Part shown: positions 9,920-21,059 of the stretch, one piece after another
Position numbering within the stretch: the first letter of the stretch is position 1
Layout of the letters: each line of letters begins with the position of its first letter
DNA from: Henckelia pumila
Lineage: Eukaryota; Streptophyta; Magnoliopsida; Lamiales; Gesneriaceae
Direction: 5' to 3'
Length of the DNA stretch: 64,000 bases
Assembly (NCBI RefSeq): GCF_033568475.1
Contig: NW_027331831.1
Span: forward strand, 5,084,001 to 5,148,000
Notes under the pieces: generated by a model
Told to the model about the DNA's origin: nothing
Database searches by the model: none
Seen by the model: the letters and a program-made list of their open reading frames with translations, nothing else
Made by a program: the position numbers and the translations under genes

Positions 9920-12900
9920 ATGGAGGCGAAGCTGTTGATCCCCGGATGCGTGCTTCTGGGTCTGGTGGCTGTATTCACTCGGCTCTTCTTCTGGCTGGTG
10001 ATAGAGCCTCGGAGGATCCGCGAAATACTGAAGCGGCAAGGGATCGACGGCCCTCCGGGAAGGATCCTGCTGGGAAACATCCCGGAGATCAAAAGAGCTC
10101 GAGAAGAGGCCGATAAGTCGCCGGTGAAGCACCCCAACCCGCCGCTGACACACGACGCCTCCGCCGTCTTCTCCTTCTTCGACCAGTGGAGAAAGCAGTA
10201 CGGTACGGCTTTTTTCCGGTTACTTGATTCTTCGCTCTTCATTTGAAACCCAAACTGTGAATCTATCTGTATCATTACATTTTCATTTCAGTAACCAACA
10301 TTTTTCACTTGAAAGAAAAGTAGAGTGATACCGTAGAGATTTGATTTGACTTTAGCCACATCATCAACTTTCCGAGATCAGTCGCTGTTGCTTGAACTTA
10401 AAGTTATATATTAAGTAGAACTTTTGGGTTTTCTGATTGGGCGTTCCGCATTATTTTCCTAATAATGAAAATAAACTATTTTCGTGTATTAATTAACGCA
10501 ATAACATATAATCCATGCTAATTAGCTGAATCGTACCGAAGACACAAGTAATGTACGAAAGATTAGTCTAAAAAAATGTTGATGGAAGTAATCAAACACC
10601 TAAACACTTGATTAGTGTTTACACACTTCAACGACGTGGACACCAAGACTATTTCGAAATACTACCTCTTCTGTTCTAATTTTATAGTCCACATTTTTTT
10701 ATATTTGTCTCAAATATATAAATATATAATATATTCTTTTATTAATATATCTTTGTTAACTGCTTAAAAATTATGCAATCATTTTTAAATACATTAAATA
10801 AAAATAAAATAAGAAATTTATATAAAATTTGTTTTTTCAATGTTTTTTTTTATCCATGTGAAAAAAATAAGACTATATAATCGGGACGGATCGGGACAAA
10901 AATAAGACTATATAATCGGGACGGATGAAGTTGTGTTTTTGGACAAGATTTGTGTAAAATATTTTTTAAAAATATTTAATATTTTTCTTTTTCATAAAGT
11001 ATAGTTTCGTTTTTTTTTTTAAAAAAAACAAATTTGTGATTTTTTTTAAATTTATTTTAGGACCAAAAGCAATGAAAATTAAAATATTTTTTTTTTAATT
11101 GTACAAACATATTTACAGAGTAGGTGTCCAAACATATATGTATTATTAAAATATTTTATAAAAATATTTGAAAAATAATTTTTATGAAATCAACTTTTTA
11201 CAAAATTAATATTTTAAACATAGTTAGACGTGTACAAAAAAGTAAAAACTAAAAGGTAAATTTAATTTACTTTTGCGATTTATTTTGAAACTTCCGTACT
11301 AACTATCAAGTATTACCTAGTAGGCAACTAATGCGATGGATGAATTTGATCGGTCCATATTATTTCGTAGAAAGTAATATTTTTATTATAAAAAATACAA
11401 TATTATTTTATGGATTCGATCCGATAAAAAAATTTATTTCAGACGATCAAATTGCCTCGTGACACAATTACCTCCACTAGAGTTTTCGTGGTATTTATTC
11501 ATCTGATAGCTCCATTTTCCCACGTGAGATGTATCGACCACACGAGACAGATCCATCACCATCAGTACTCTACGTCAATTTTTGTAAACCTTATTTATTT
11601 TATTATTTGGAAATAAAATAAGTATTTTAAAATTTATTTTCGCCAAAAATTATTCAAAATGTCATGAATGTTCTTGTACGCCCTACTTTCTATGAAGCTA
11701 AAACTCACGTGATTCCAATAATTGATACGGAGAATTTAATTTATTTATTTTTTAAGATGCAGGGAATTTAATTTGTGTTTGGTTATTTTCTATATAAATT
11801 ATTAAAACATTTAAAAGGGTATTTGTCTATAGGATACTCTAATTTAAGACCTTTTTGGCATATAAAAGATAGAATTAAATATGTTGGTAAGGACAATATT
11901 CAAATAATTTGATGTATTGTTTTTCATGACTAATCCACACTAACACAATAGCTTGCAAACCATATTAGACAAGTAAACTGCAATAATTTGGTGTATTTTT
12001 GTTACAGGTCGATTGTTCAGGTTTGCTCTTGGTAATATGCAAGTAATTTACGTGACCGATCCGGATCTAGTGAAGGAAGTCACTACATGTATGTCACTGG
12101 ACTTGGGCCGGCCTGCTTACCAGCAAAAAGAACTCGGGCCTTTGCTTGGACAAGGTGTCTTGACGTCCAATGGGACTCATTGGGCCCGCCAGAGGAAAAT
12201 TATGGCTCCTGAATTGTACATGGAAAAAGTCAAGGTACATAATAATGTTGTGTATGGATATGGATTTTATAAAAAAAAATGCTACATGCAAAATAAAAGT
12301 TACCCACAACAATTTACAAACTATCATTTTTAGAAGAGTTCTTTCAATTGATGAACATTTGAGATATTTTTGTAATTTCGTGTTGACATTTATCGTACAT
12401 ATAGTATGACTCGGATTTAACATATGACTCATGGAAAAAAATGGATGTATGGATGCAGGGAATGCTTGACCTTATCACGCAATCGTCCATTGCGCATGTG
12501 AATTCGTGGAAGCAGAAGTTCGAGGGTGGAGGAAAATTTATTGACATTAGAGTTGATGAAGACATGAAAAAGTTTTCAGGAGACATAATATCCAAAGCCT
12601 GTTTCGGCAGTAGTTACGCGCTGGGTCAAGAGATTTTCTTGAAGCTGGGGGATCTCCAAAACATTATATCCACAAAGACATTAAATGTTGGAGTGCCTGG
12701 TTTAAGGTACACTATTTTATAAATTAAATTCATGAGACATCACAATATCTATTTCCATGTAACTTCATATTTCATAATGAATTAATATGTACATGTGATT
12801 CTTGAATTTACTCTATATGTGTATGGATATTGTGTTACTTGTGGAACAGGTATTTGCCAACTGAAAGCAACAGGAAGATGTGGGCACTCGAGAAAGAAAT

Positions 12901-13731
12901 AAGTTCATTGATCTTGAAGGTGGTGAGAGAGAGACAAGACGCTGGAAAAGAGATGGATTTGTTGCAAATTCTTGTTGAAAGTGCCAAAGCCAGTGAAAAT
13001 ATGAGCGTAAAGGAATTGGATCAATTCATAGTCGACAACTGCAGAAACATCTACTTAGCCGGATTCGAGACGTCCGCCGTGGCTGCAGCATGGTGTCTCA
13101 TGTTGTTGGGTGCCCACCCTGAATGGCAAACACGAGCCAGAGAAGAGGTTTTAGAAGTTTGCAATGGTCAAATCCCTGACTTACAAATGCTCCGGAAGAT
13201 GAAACTTGTACGTGTATTTCGTTTGCCACGATATGAAACATAACCGAAAACTTAACAGTTTAGACCAAGTCATTGGTGTTTTATTATTATCTCTTTATTT
13301 TGCAGTTGAATATGGTGATTCAAGAAACTATGCGCCTCTACCCTGCCGCTCACACCATTGGAAGGGAAGCTTTGACAGACATGAAACTTGGCAACCTTTT
13401 TGTACCCAAAGGTGTGAACTTGTGGACTATGGTGGTGATGCTGCACACTGATCCTACATTGTGGGGACCTGATGCTTTAGAGTTTAAACCACAAAGGTTC
13501 GAAAACGGGATCTCGGGTGCTTGCAAGAACCCTAACTCGTACGTGCCATTTGGGTTCGGGCAACGAGTGTGCATCGGCCAGCATCTGGCCATGCTTGAGC
13601 TCAAGATGTTGTTTGCTCTTATCCTGTCAAATTTTTCTTGGTCCCTGTCTCCTGAGTACGTCCACTCGCCGGCTCTGACGATCATCATCAAGCCAAAACA
13701 TGGAATACTAATCCGACTCCAGAAGTTGTAA
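9920..13731 (+). CDS. Cytochrome P450, CYP714-type (CYP72 clan), five exons
   Basis: This is a membrane-anchored haem monooxygenase of the ER. Family members hydroxylate or epoxidise gibberellin-type diterpenoids; the substrate here is an inference from family. Exons are 9920-10202, 12008-12234, 12459-12706, 12850-13207 and 13306-13731. All introns are GT-AG with consistent phases, giving 513 residues, the usual P450 length. Visible features are an N-terminal hydrophobic anchor (about residues 5-27), then a Pro-rich hinge with GPPGR; WARQRKI in the C-helix region; the oxygen-binding I-helix motif AGFETS at 323-328; ExxR as ETMR at 379-382; FKPQRF; and the haem loop FGFGQRVCIG at 454-463 with Cys461 as ligand. 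GRPAY...GPLLGQGVLTSNG is characteristic of CYP714. Intron 1 is large (1.8 kb, AT-rich). The gene appears intact. It converges on the TBL gene downstream. Confidence 0.92.
10203..12007 (+). other. Large intron 1 of the P450 gene
   Basis: An AT-rich GT-AG intron of 1805 bp. It holds a short direct duplication of an AATAAGACTATATAATCGGG unit near 10868 and 10900. I see no embedded gene or clear transposon boundary. Confidence 0.8.
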
Positions 13732-14281
13732 TATGTTTGTCAGTTTATGCTGTCCTAATAAGGAAAACATCGAGGACCATTGCGTGTTTTCTTATGTATT
13801 CTATCTCTTGAACTTGAGGTCTGTTATCTCATCAATGCCCGACCAGTCGATAGTTCGGTTGGGTACTGTAAAACTTTCTGAAACCTTGTGGGTTTTCATG
13901 CTGTTGCAGATATGACGACCTTTCTTGCAGTTATCTGTTGACAATTTCTAGTTCGTTTGTTTTTCTTGTTGATGGAATTCTTCGATTCCCCGACCCTTGA
14001 TACAAGGGCTACAAGAGAGTCAGATGTTTTTTTTTCACGTGTCCACATATTTGATTCTCTTGAAAAATGATCTTGGTATTGTTTTAGCAATTTTAAATTT
14101 TGTGTAAGATTTTTAAAAACACACTCGAAATACACAATTACACATTCCCAAAAGCACTCAGGAAGAACAGAGCACATGAACTCATCAAGTTGTGGTATAC
14201 CATCTCAACTCACAAACCTCCTTGCAGTCCCTCAACTACAACATTGACACACCCAATAAACCTTGTCTGTTTCATTCGAGT
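13732..14281. other. Convergent 3' intergenic region
   Basis: It holds the 3' untranslated regions of the P450 (plus) and the TBL gene (minus). No further gene seen. Confidence 0.5.
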
Positions 14282-16217
14282 TCAAAGCGCGGCGCTCAGG
14301 ATCTCGTTCCAGGCGTCGGGTACACCAGGTAAACACCAATGGCTACAGTCAGAAGTAGGATCTTTTGATCTGTCATTGTTCTTTTCGCCCAAAGCTCGGC
14401 CGTAAATCGAAGGATGCCCATCTTTTCTAAGAGTAGACATCATTGTTATATCTTGAATAGATACTGGAAATTCCATTGTTTTCCGCACTTGTTGTAGGAC
14501 TAGCAATGGTTCCAGGCCATGGGGGAGGTCGACGCGTTGGAAGGGTGTCCTCTGATCGTAACATTTCCGGCCACTCGCTCTATAGATTGTAGAGTTCCGA
14601 TGAGATTTAACGAGGAATTTTTAGTTGGGAAACAGCAGAAATTTGCAAGCAATTAGAGATTTATATGTATATTACCTGTTATGCCTTGCTGACATGCTCC
14701 GGAAGAAGACTCTGCTCCTTTTGGGATCAAGATTTAACTCTATCCACTTAGCCCACTTCTTGAGTGCTTTCTCGTAAGCAATCATCGGAGTCATGTTTTC
14801 GTAAACTTTGTTTCCTTCCATCACATAATCCCACCTGTAATATGGTACAATCTTGTTTACAAGTTCACATTATGCCATATTATGTGACTTCCTATGATAC
14901 TTGACTATGACACAAACGGACTTGGATCGTCTGCTGTGGGGGTAAGCACGATACTGGCTGATCACTGATGTGCATTTTTTTATACGAGATGATCAACTAA
15001 CGTACAACACACAGTGGTGTGCTTACCACCATAGCAGAGGATCCAAATCCGACACAACGAAAATGTGTACTTACGAGCTCCATGTAGCAGAATGCGTCCA
15101 CCAATGAGCAGAATCAAACACAAGAACATCAACACCTCTCCAATACTTGGCATTCTCTTCTATCAAATCCAGGTGCAATATCCTCTTGTTGCCTTCCCCT
15201 CTCCTCAGTTCCACCAGAAAAGGAGCCCAACAGAATTCTATTGACATCTCAAAGTCCTACAAGTCAATCAAATTCGTTTTAGGGGGCTCGAAATTCAGGT
15301 ATTCTAACTGCTATCTTTACATTTTCAGTAGAAGTTAGAACAAACAAATGGTATCTTTCCATTCATTTTTACTCACTAAAGCAAGGAAGGACATGGTAGG
15401 ACCATTGTAGACGACGGTCTTCCGAGCACTCGGGACAGCTGATTGAACTAAACACACAAGAGACTCCCACTGGTTTCTCATTATGGAATCACCCACAAGC
15501 ATTATCCTTTTCCTTCTCATCTTACCAAGGAAATCCAATGAGTCGAACCTGCGAATATACGTAATGTCTGATGCACGATACACACAAAATCGCGCCACAC
15601 ATTTTACCAACAACATCAAGGTAACACAAGCATAAAAGAAACGTTCTTCAGGATGCCAACAATGTGAAATGTTGCAATAACATATGTACCAGAAAATAGG
15701 TTCTGTTCTTTCTTTATGATTATATACTGCACCATACTGCTACTATCTATGAAAAAATGCTATATGCAAGTACAGGGTTACACGTTGTCTTTGAAATTAT
15801 AAAATTATCCCAAACAACGTGTAATGTGTATGTACATATAGGCTTATAGCATAACTCATTGTATATACTAATTCCAGGAGTAACTAAAAAAGAAAACCAA
15901 GTCATGTACCTAGGAAGTGAACAATCATCTGGCTTCCATCTCCATTTCTCGTATTCGGAATCCGGACGTCCATTTTTCCGACATGCAACCGCCGTGCTAA
16001 GGTAAGGGCAAGTAGAGTACTCATAGAGAGGGTAACTTCTATCGTAAACCCATTTTCCTTTGCTAAAATCACAGCTTTCTGGGGACGCGTCAAGCCCGAT
16101 TCGAACCATAACAAACTCATCATCATCTTGAGATGGTTCGGAGTAGGAGACGCAAAAGCAGGCAGTGAAGGACAGGAACAAATAGATACCAATTTGACTG
16201 CTCTGAAACTTAACCAT
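14282..16217 (-). CDS. TRICHOME BIREFRINGENCE-LIKE (PC-esterase) protein, five exons
   Basis: TBL proteins are Golgi polysaccharide O-acetyltransferases acting on xylan, xyloglucan, mannan or pectin; the substrate cannot be told from sequence. Minus-strand exons are 15910-16217, 15377-15548, 15075-15256, 14676-14834 and 14282-14579. Phases are consistent and give 372 residues, normal for the short TBL type. An N-terminal hydrophobic signal/anchor covers about residues 8-24. The TBL domain opens with CDFSKGKWVYD and contains CPYL and a RWKPDDCSLPRF segment. The PC-esterase part has the catalytic GDS (VGDSIMRNQW, GDS at 122-124) and the C-terminal DxxH motif as DCSHWCLPG (Asp351, His354). This start is the first ATG, and it precedes a good signal sequence. 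Intron 3 carries a MITE. No lesions seen. It resembles the TBL38/39 subgroup, but I am not sure of the orthologue. Confidence 0.9.
14914..15055. mobile_element. Palindromic MITE inside TBL intron 3
   Basis: Left arm 14914-14948 and right arm 15018-15053 are inverted copies of one another (GGACTTGGATCGTCTGCTGT against GGATTTGGATCCTCTGCTAT, continuing into GTAAGCAC on both sides). The centre is about 70 bp. ACACAA occurs just outside both ends and may be part of a target duplication. There is no coding capacity, and the splice sites of the host intron lie outside it. Confidence 0.65.
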
Positions 16218-16949
16218 TTCAACTAACTAACAGCTTGAAATGCTGGGAATTAGCACAACATTTGTGTGTGTTTTATATATACACACCCAAGTTTGTCGAG
16301 AAATGCGGGATCAGTGCTTTATTACAGCTTGATTTGCGGTAAATTAGTCAATTATGATCCCCAAAATATATAAGAATTTATCATCTATAACCATAATATA
16401 ATATATGGTGCATCAACACTAGTAAAATAAAATTTTGACAATGCAAAGTGTCATTAATACATAGTTTGTGTTGGTTAATAATAATGATAGTCCTTTTTCA
16501 GACACAAATGATTTTGGGAGACTATTTACATTATTATGAGGTAGTTGAACACAGTATAGAAAATATATATGATTGGTAACATGGCATGTGTTTGCATGAT
16601 TTCCTTCTCTTTTCATGATGGTCAAAAAAGAGAGAAAATACCCACCATGTATGTTTCAACTTTCACCATTACTTTAGGTTTAATTTGGCCACTAACTTAG
16701 CATCAATTATTGGAACTTTTTCCTGAATTGATCAATTTCTTTCTAATTTAATTTAGTTCGCATATATATGAACAAATAAAGTTACTCAATCTGCAAGCAA
16801 TTAATAAGTGAATGTATTTGAACTGTTATGTAGAGTTCTTGGCTTTGGATCATGAAACAAGCAATTCCAAACTATAGATTAAAAGCAAACGATTCGATCA
16901 ATTCATTAACTAATTATACTAACGGTTGAATTGGGGATGACGACATCCT

Positions 16950-17100
16950 TTATTGTACCCTTTCCTCGAACAAATCATGTTTATACAAATTATTAAAAAT
17001 TAACGACCCAAAACATCGGGTTTGGATCCCCTCCTTTGGGCATCCCAGAGTAGGGGATGTTGTGGGTCGTTTATCCCCACAACCCAATTTTTCATTTTTT
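16950..17100 (+). repeat. Left arm of an inverted repeat split by retroelement 1
   Basis: The arm matches the reverse complement of about 28730-29088. Shared blocks include CCTTTCCTCGAACAAATC-like sequence, GGCATCCC, AGTAGGGGATGTTGTGGG and CCCACAACCCAATTTTT. Without retroelement 1 the arms would be about 1.1 kb apart, as in a TIR transposon. Confidence 0.55.
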
Positions 17101-17460
17101 TTCGCTTGTTTTAAAATACATTTTTATTCTTTAATTTTTTTTCTCTTTGTTGGTTTTTTTTTTTTGCTAAATTTTTTGACTTTTGCATTTTTATTATTAT
17201 ATATTTTAATTCTTTTTTTTAAAAAAAATCTTTTTTATACCTTGTACATTTATTTTGTATCATTTTTCTTCCTTCTTATAATTTATATATCAATACTATA
17301 TAATCATGCACCAACTAATTAATGTTAATATGAAAAAAATAATAATTCATATATTGTGCATTTTCATTTCAACTAACATCGTATACTTTTTTAAAAAATA
17401 CAAATGATTAAGAATGTGTATGAGAGACATCTTTATTGAAATTAATGGTTTCAAGAAAAT

Positions 17461-17950
17461 TAGGGATGAACATTATATCGGTTAAACTTAATTAATCGAT
17501 CGAACCGAATGAATTAGAAATTTTGGTTTTAATTTTATCAAATTTCGGTTAATTTTGTTCGATTTTTTGTTTTTGTTAAATAAAATCACTTAACCGAATT
17601 AACAAAATTATAATAATTATATTTTTTTTATTAGGCTTTACATATAATTTATGGTATATATTTGTCAAATGTTTATATATTTAATATTGTACTTACTTTT
17701 TCTTAATTTTAATTTTTCAAGCATAATATGTTTTATTATGATAAAAATCTCATATTAAATCATTAATTTTATAATTTTTAGTTTTAAAATAGTACAAAAA
17801 AAAAAAACAAATCGATTAATTTGGTTATCGGCCGAATTAACTTAGTTTAATTCGGTTCTGCTACGTCGATTTTAGCATAAATTTGGTTCGACTTGATTAG
17901 CTTCAAAAAAATTCGGTTTTGTTACGTCGGTTTTTCTCATCCTTTTCCCA
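17461..17950. mobile_element. Degenerate hAT-like element rich in TTCGGTT
   Basis: It starts TAGGGATGAAC and ends GTTTTTCTCATCCTT, an imperfect inverted end pair. The inside is repeated TTCGGTT/AACCGAA in A/T-rich DNA. This pattern is common among old plant hAT MITEs. No target duplication can be recognised. Confidence 0.35.
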
Positions 17951-18182
17951 ATTTTTTTCTTTTAAAAAATGAACGGAAAAAAAAGAAAAAAACATACGAA
18001 TTTAACAATTGCAACGAGGGAAAATAAATGCAAAAAAAAGAAAGGAAACAAACAATCTAAAAATAAAAAATATAATATATATATATATATATATAAAGGA
18101 TAAAATATAAAAAAAATAATATTTTGATATAAAAGAAACCTAAAACAAAATCCAAAAAAATAAGAAAAAAAAGAATTAAAAT

Positions 18183-21013
18183 TGAAACGACCCTAACTCT
18201 ATAATAAATAAATATGCGGAAATTTTTTTTTTTTTTATACTTACTAAATAAAATATGTACATATATGCCCATACATATATGCACAGAATAAAAATATTTA
18301 AAATGAATAAACAAATAAATACTTAAATAAAAATGCATTCTTAAAAATATAATAAATATCTGAGTCAAACATTAATTAAAAATATACTGCATAAGTAAAT
18401 AAAAGTTTGCATGCACTGAAAATATTAAATAAATATTCTAGACCCTCAATCACTGAAAATAATAAAAATGTATCATGCTGACAAGAACAATAACATGCAT
18501 AGCGACTCAGAATATTTCACGGTCACGGGGCCACTGCATGCATGCTCATACGTCCTCGCCTCCGGTGGGTACAATGTCATCCTCAACGTACTCACCTGCA
18601 CCATACCAGTGTAGTGAGCCTAGAGGCCCAACATGCTAACATAACAAGGGTTTAAAATAATTTAAACCAATTTAATACTAATACATACATATACATGAAT
18701 GAGCATGCTTAAAAATTACATAACATAACTTACTTAAATAAACATAATACATAACATAATACATAACAATATTGAGCAATTTATTTTCTAACATAGCATG
18801 GTTAAATCCGTAGTGTAACCTTAAATCATACATTAAATACTGATCAGCGTGGAAACCTACGTACGTGGCCGGTGACGAATCACCTCTTAAATTGGCAGTA
18901 AACTGCCCTTCAATCATATGGGGACGAATCCCCCTTAAATTGTCACACTACTTCAACTTCCAACATAAAATATTTTTATTGCTCAACTTAAACATTAAAT
19001 TATGCATAAAATATTATTTCATGAATGCATGTACTTGAATAAAATGTGTGTCCATCATATATATTTAATTTAATTTCTTATTAACATATAAATATTAAAA
19101 TAACTCAAATGCATAAAAAATAATTAAATATATAATCAGGACACATGCAAATTTTCTCATGGATGGTCCTGGACTGCTGGCCCTACACACAAGCCCATTA
19201 ACTTAAATCTGGTCCATTAACATACTTAAGCCCAATATCTTAAACTTTAAGCCCAAATAATTATTCTAAGCCCAATTAAATTAATAAAGCCCATTAAAAT
19301 TACACTAAGCCCAATAACACTTAAACCGGCCCAATGGGCCCAAAAACCCATAGACTGGCCCAATAACTTTTATGGGCTCAAAAGCCCATAAAATTAATGG
19401 ACTAACTTAATTAAAATTTTAAAAGTCCAAATAAAATTATTTGGGAGTCCAAATAATTTTATTTCAATTTATTTGACTCAAAAACACACAAACTTGTAAA
19501 ATACTTAAAAAATAAATTACTCGAGCCCGGCCCACCAAACTCGGACCCGGACTCACTAACCCGACCCACTACCTAACCGCCCCGACCCGGACCCAAGACC
19601 CAACCCGGAACCACTCCCAAAGCCCCAACTCGATCACCCTCTTCCCTGCACTGCTGCGGCCACGAGCAGTTGCAAAGAACGCCGGCGGCCGCCATGCTCC
19701 GGCCACCCACCGGCCGGAGCACCACCCCTAGGACTTAGCTCACATCCAGACCTTTCCAACAAGCCAAGAACCAGCCCAAACCGTCGACTATGGAGTGAGA
19801 ACGAAGCCCTGCAACCCGGCCCTTTTGCACTGTCGCGCAGACCCGAGCAGCTGCGGGAAAACCCTTCGTCCTCGAAGCTCCGACCACGAAAGCCCATGCA
19901 ACCTTCTGCAAAAACTTAGAAAACTCAAATGGGGTTCTAACCCAACCGGCCTTACCCTAAACCGTGGTCTGAGGAAGGAGAACGAACCATTCTACCAGAA
20001 GCCAAAAACCTGCGCGCGATTTGCTTGGCTCCAGAAGACATGGCTTCGACTCCAGCCCATTACAGCCCCACAAATCTGACCAAACCCAATCCTAGGGACC
20101 CTTGGACCCCCTCTGAACCGTGGACAGCAGCCATGCACAATCCATGCAAGAAAAACGTGAGTATGCAAACCAAAACAATGCAAGAACAAGGTGCAACGTC
20201 CAAAACCAAAATTTTCTGGAAAAATCTTGGAAAAGTTTGATGTATACACGATACCCACATGCATATACTGATATGGAGAAGAAAAGAGAAGGAAAAATCA
20301 TGCCTTCCACCAAAGTAGTAGAGAAAACGAGAAGGCGACGAGTCCGGGACGACGGGGGCGATGACAACCGACTTAAACCTTCAAAAACGAGCTATGGAGT
20401 TCTTCAAGGATTGCTAGGTGAAGAAGATGAATATGGAGAATGGAGGGAGGCGGCTGATGGCTTGGTCGATGGGTTTGGGTAGATTAGGTTAGGGTTTTTA
20501 ATATTTAAGAAAATAGGGTAATTAATTATATAATTAAGGATATAACATATATATAAAATATAACTTAATTAAAACTCTAAAAGAAGCCTTTAAAAAATCT
20601 GAAACATAAAATAAAATCTCGAAATATAATTTTAGGGGAATTTTAAAAATACTAAAAAGTCAATATTTTGACTAATTTTGGATAAAAATGACTCCTAAAA
20701 TTAAATAAAATTAAATACTTAAAATTTTGAGATAATAAAACTCAAAATAATATTTTAAGGCTCTAAAAAGACTCATAAAATAATTTGGATGGAAAGTTGT
20801 CATCTCGTCCGTCCACGGTCCCGTCTACGCGATTAAATAATAAAAATACTAAAAATCATAAAAATCACTAATTATGGGTTAAATGCTTAAAAATAAATTA
20901 AATCATGCATAAATAATTCACATAATTATTTAACCCATAAATCATAAATTTAAATAATTAAATATCCTAATTATGCAGGTGGATTTACGTAATTAAAAAT
21001 ATCGGGTGTTACA
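18183..21013 (-). repeat. 3' LTR of retroelement 1
   Basis: On the minus strand it begins TGTAACACCCG and ends GGGTCGTTTCA, the TG...CA ends typical of Tekay LTRs. A run of 14 T (18222-18235), a cluster of AGCCCA/TGGGCC motifs (about 19189-19395) and a GC-rich centre (about 19515-20000) are notable. Short open frames inside it are not conserved in retroelement 2 and I do not call them genes. Confidence 0.93.
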
Positions 21014-21028
21014 ATTCTCCCCCCCCTT
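21014..21028 (-). other. Polypurine tract of retroelement 1
   Basis: On the minus strand, an AAGGGGGGGGGAGAAT-like run directly precedes the 3' LTR. Confidence 0.75.
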
Positions 21029-21059
21029 AAATTGAATTTCGTCCTCGAAATTAAAGTAC

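Larger units (their letters stand above)
16218..18177. other. Intergenic region left of retroelement 1
   Basis: No gene seen. It holds the left arm of a split inverted repeat (about 16950-17100), a relic with TTCGGTT-rich interior and GGATGA ends (about 17461-17950, hAT-like) and long T/A-rich runs. Confidence 0.4.

Noticed and set aside
19795-20482. Plus- and minus-strand open frames of 70-120 codons in the LTR centre of retroelement 1 (and repeated at 27490-28177)
   Set aside because: They recur only because both LTRs are copies of each other. The homologous part of the element 2 LTR does not keep the frames or proteins, so there is no sign of coding constraint.
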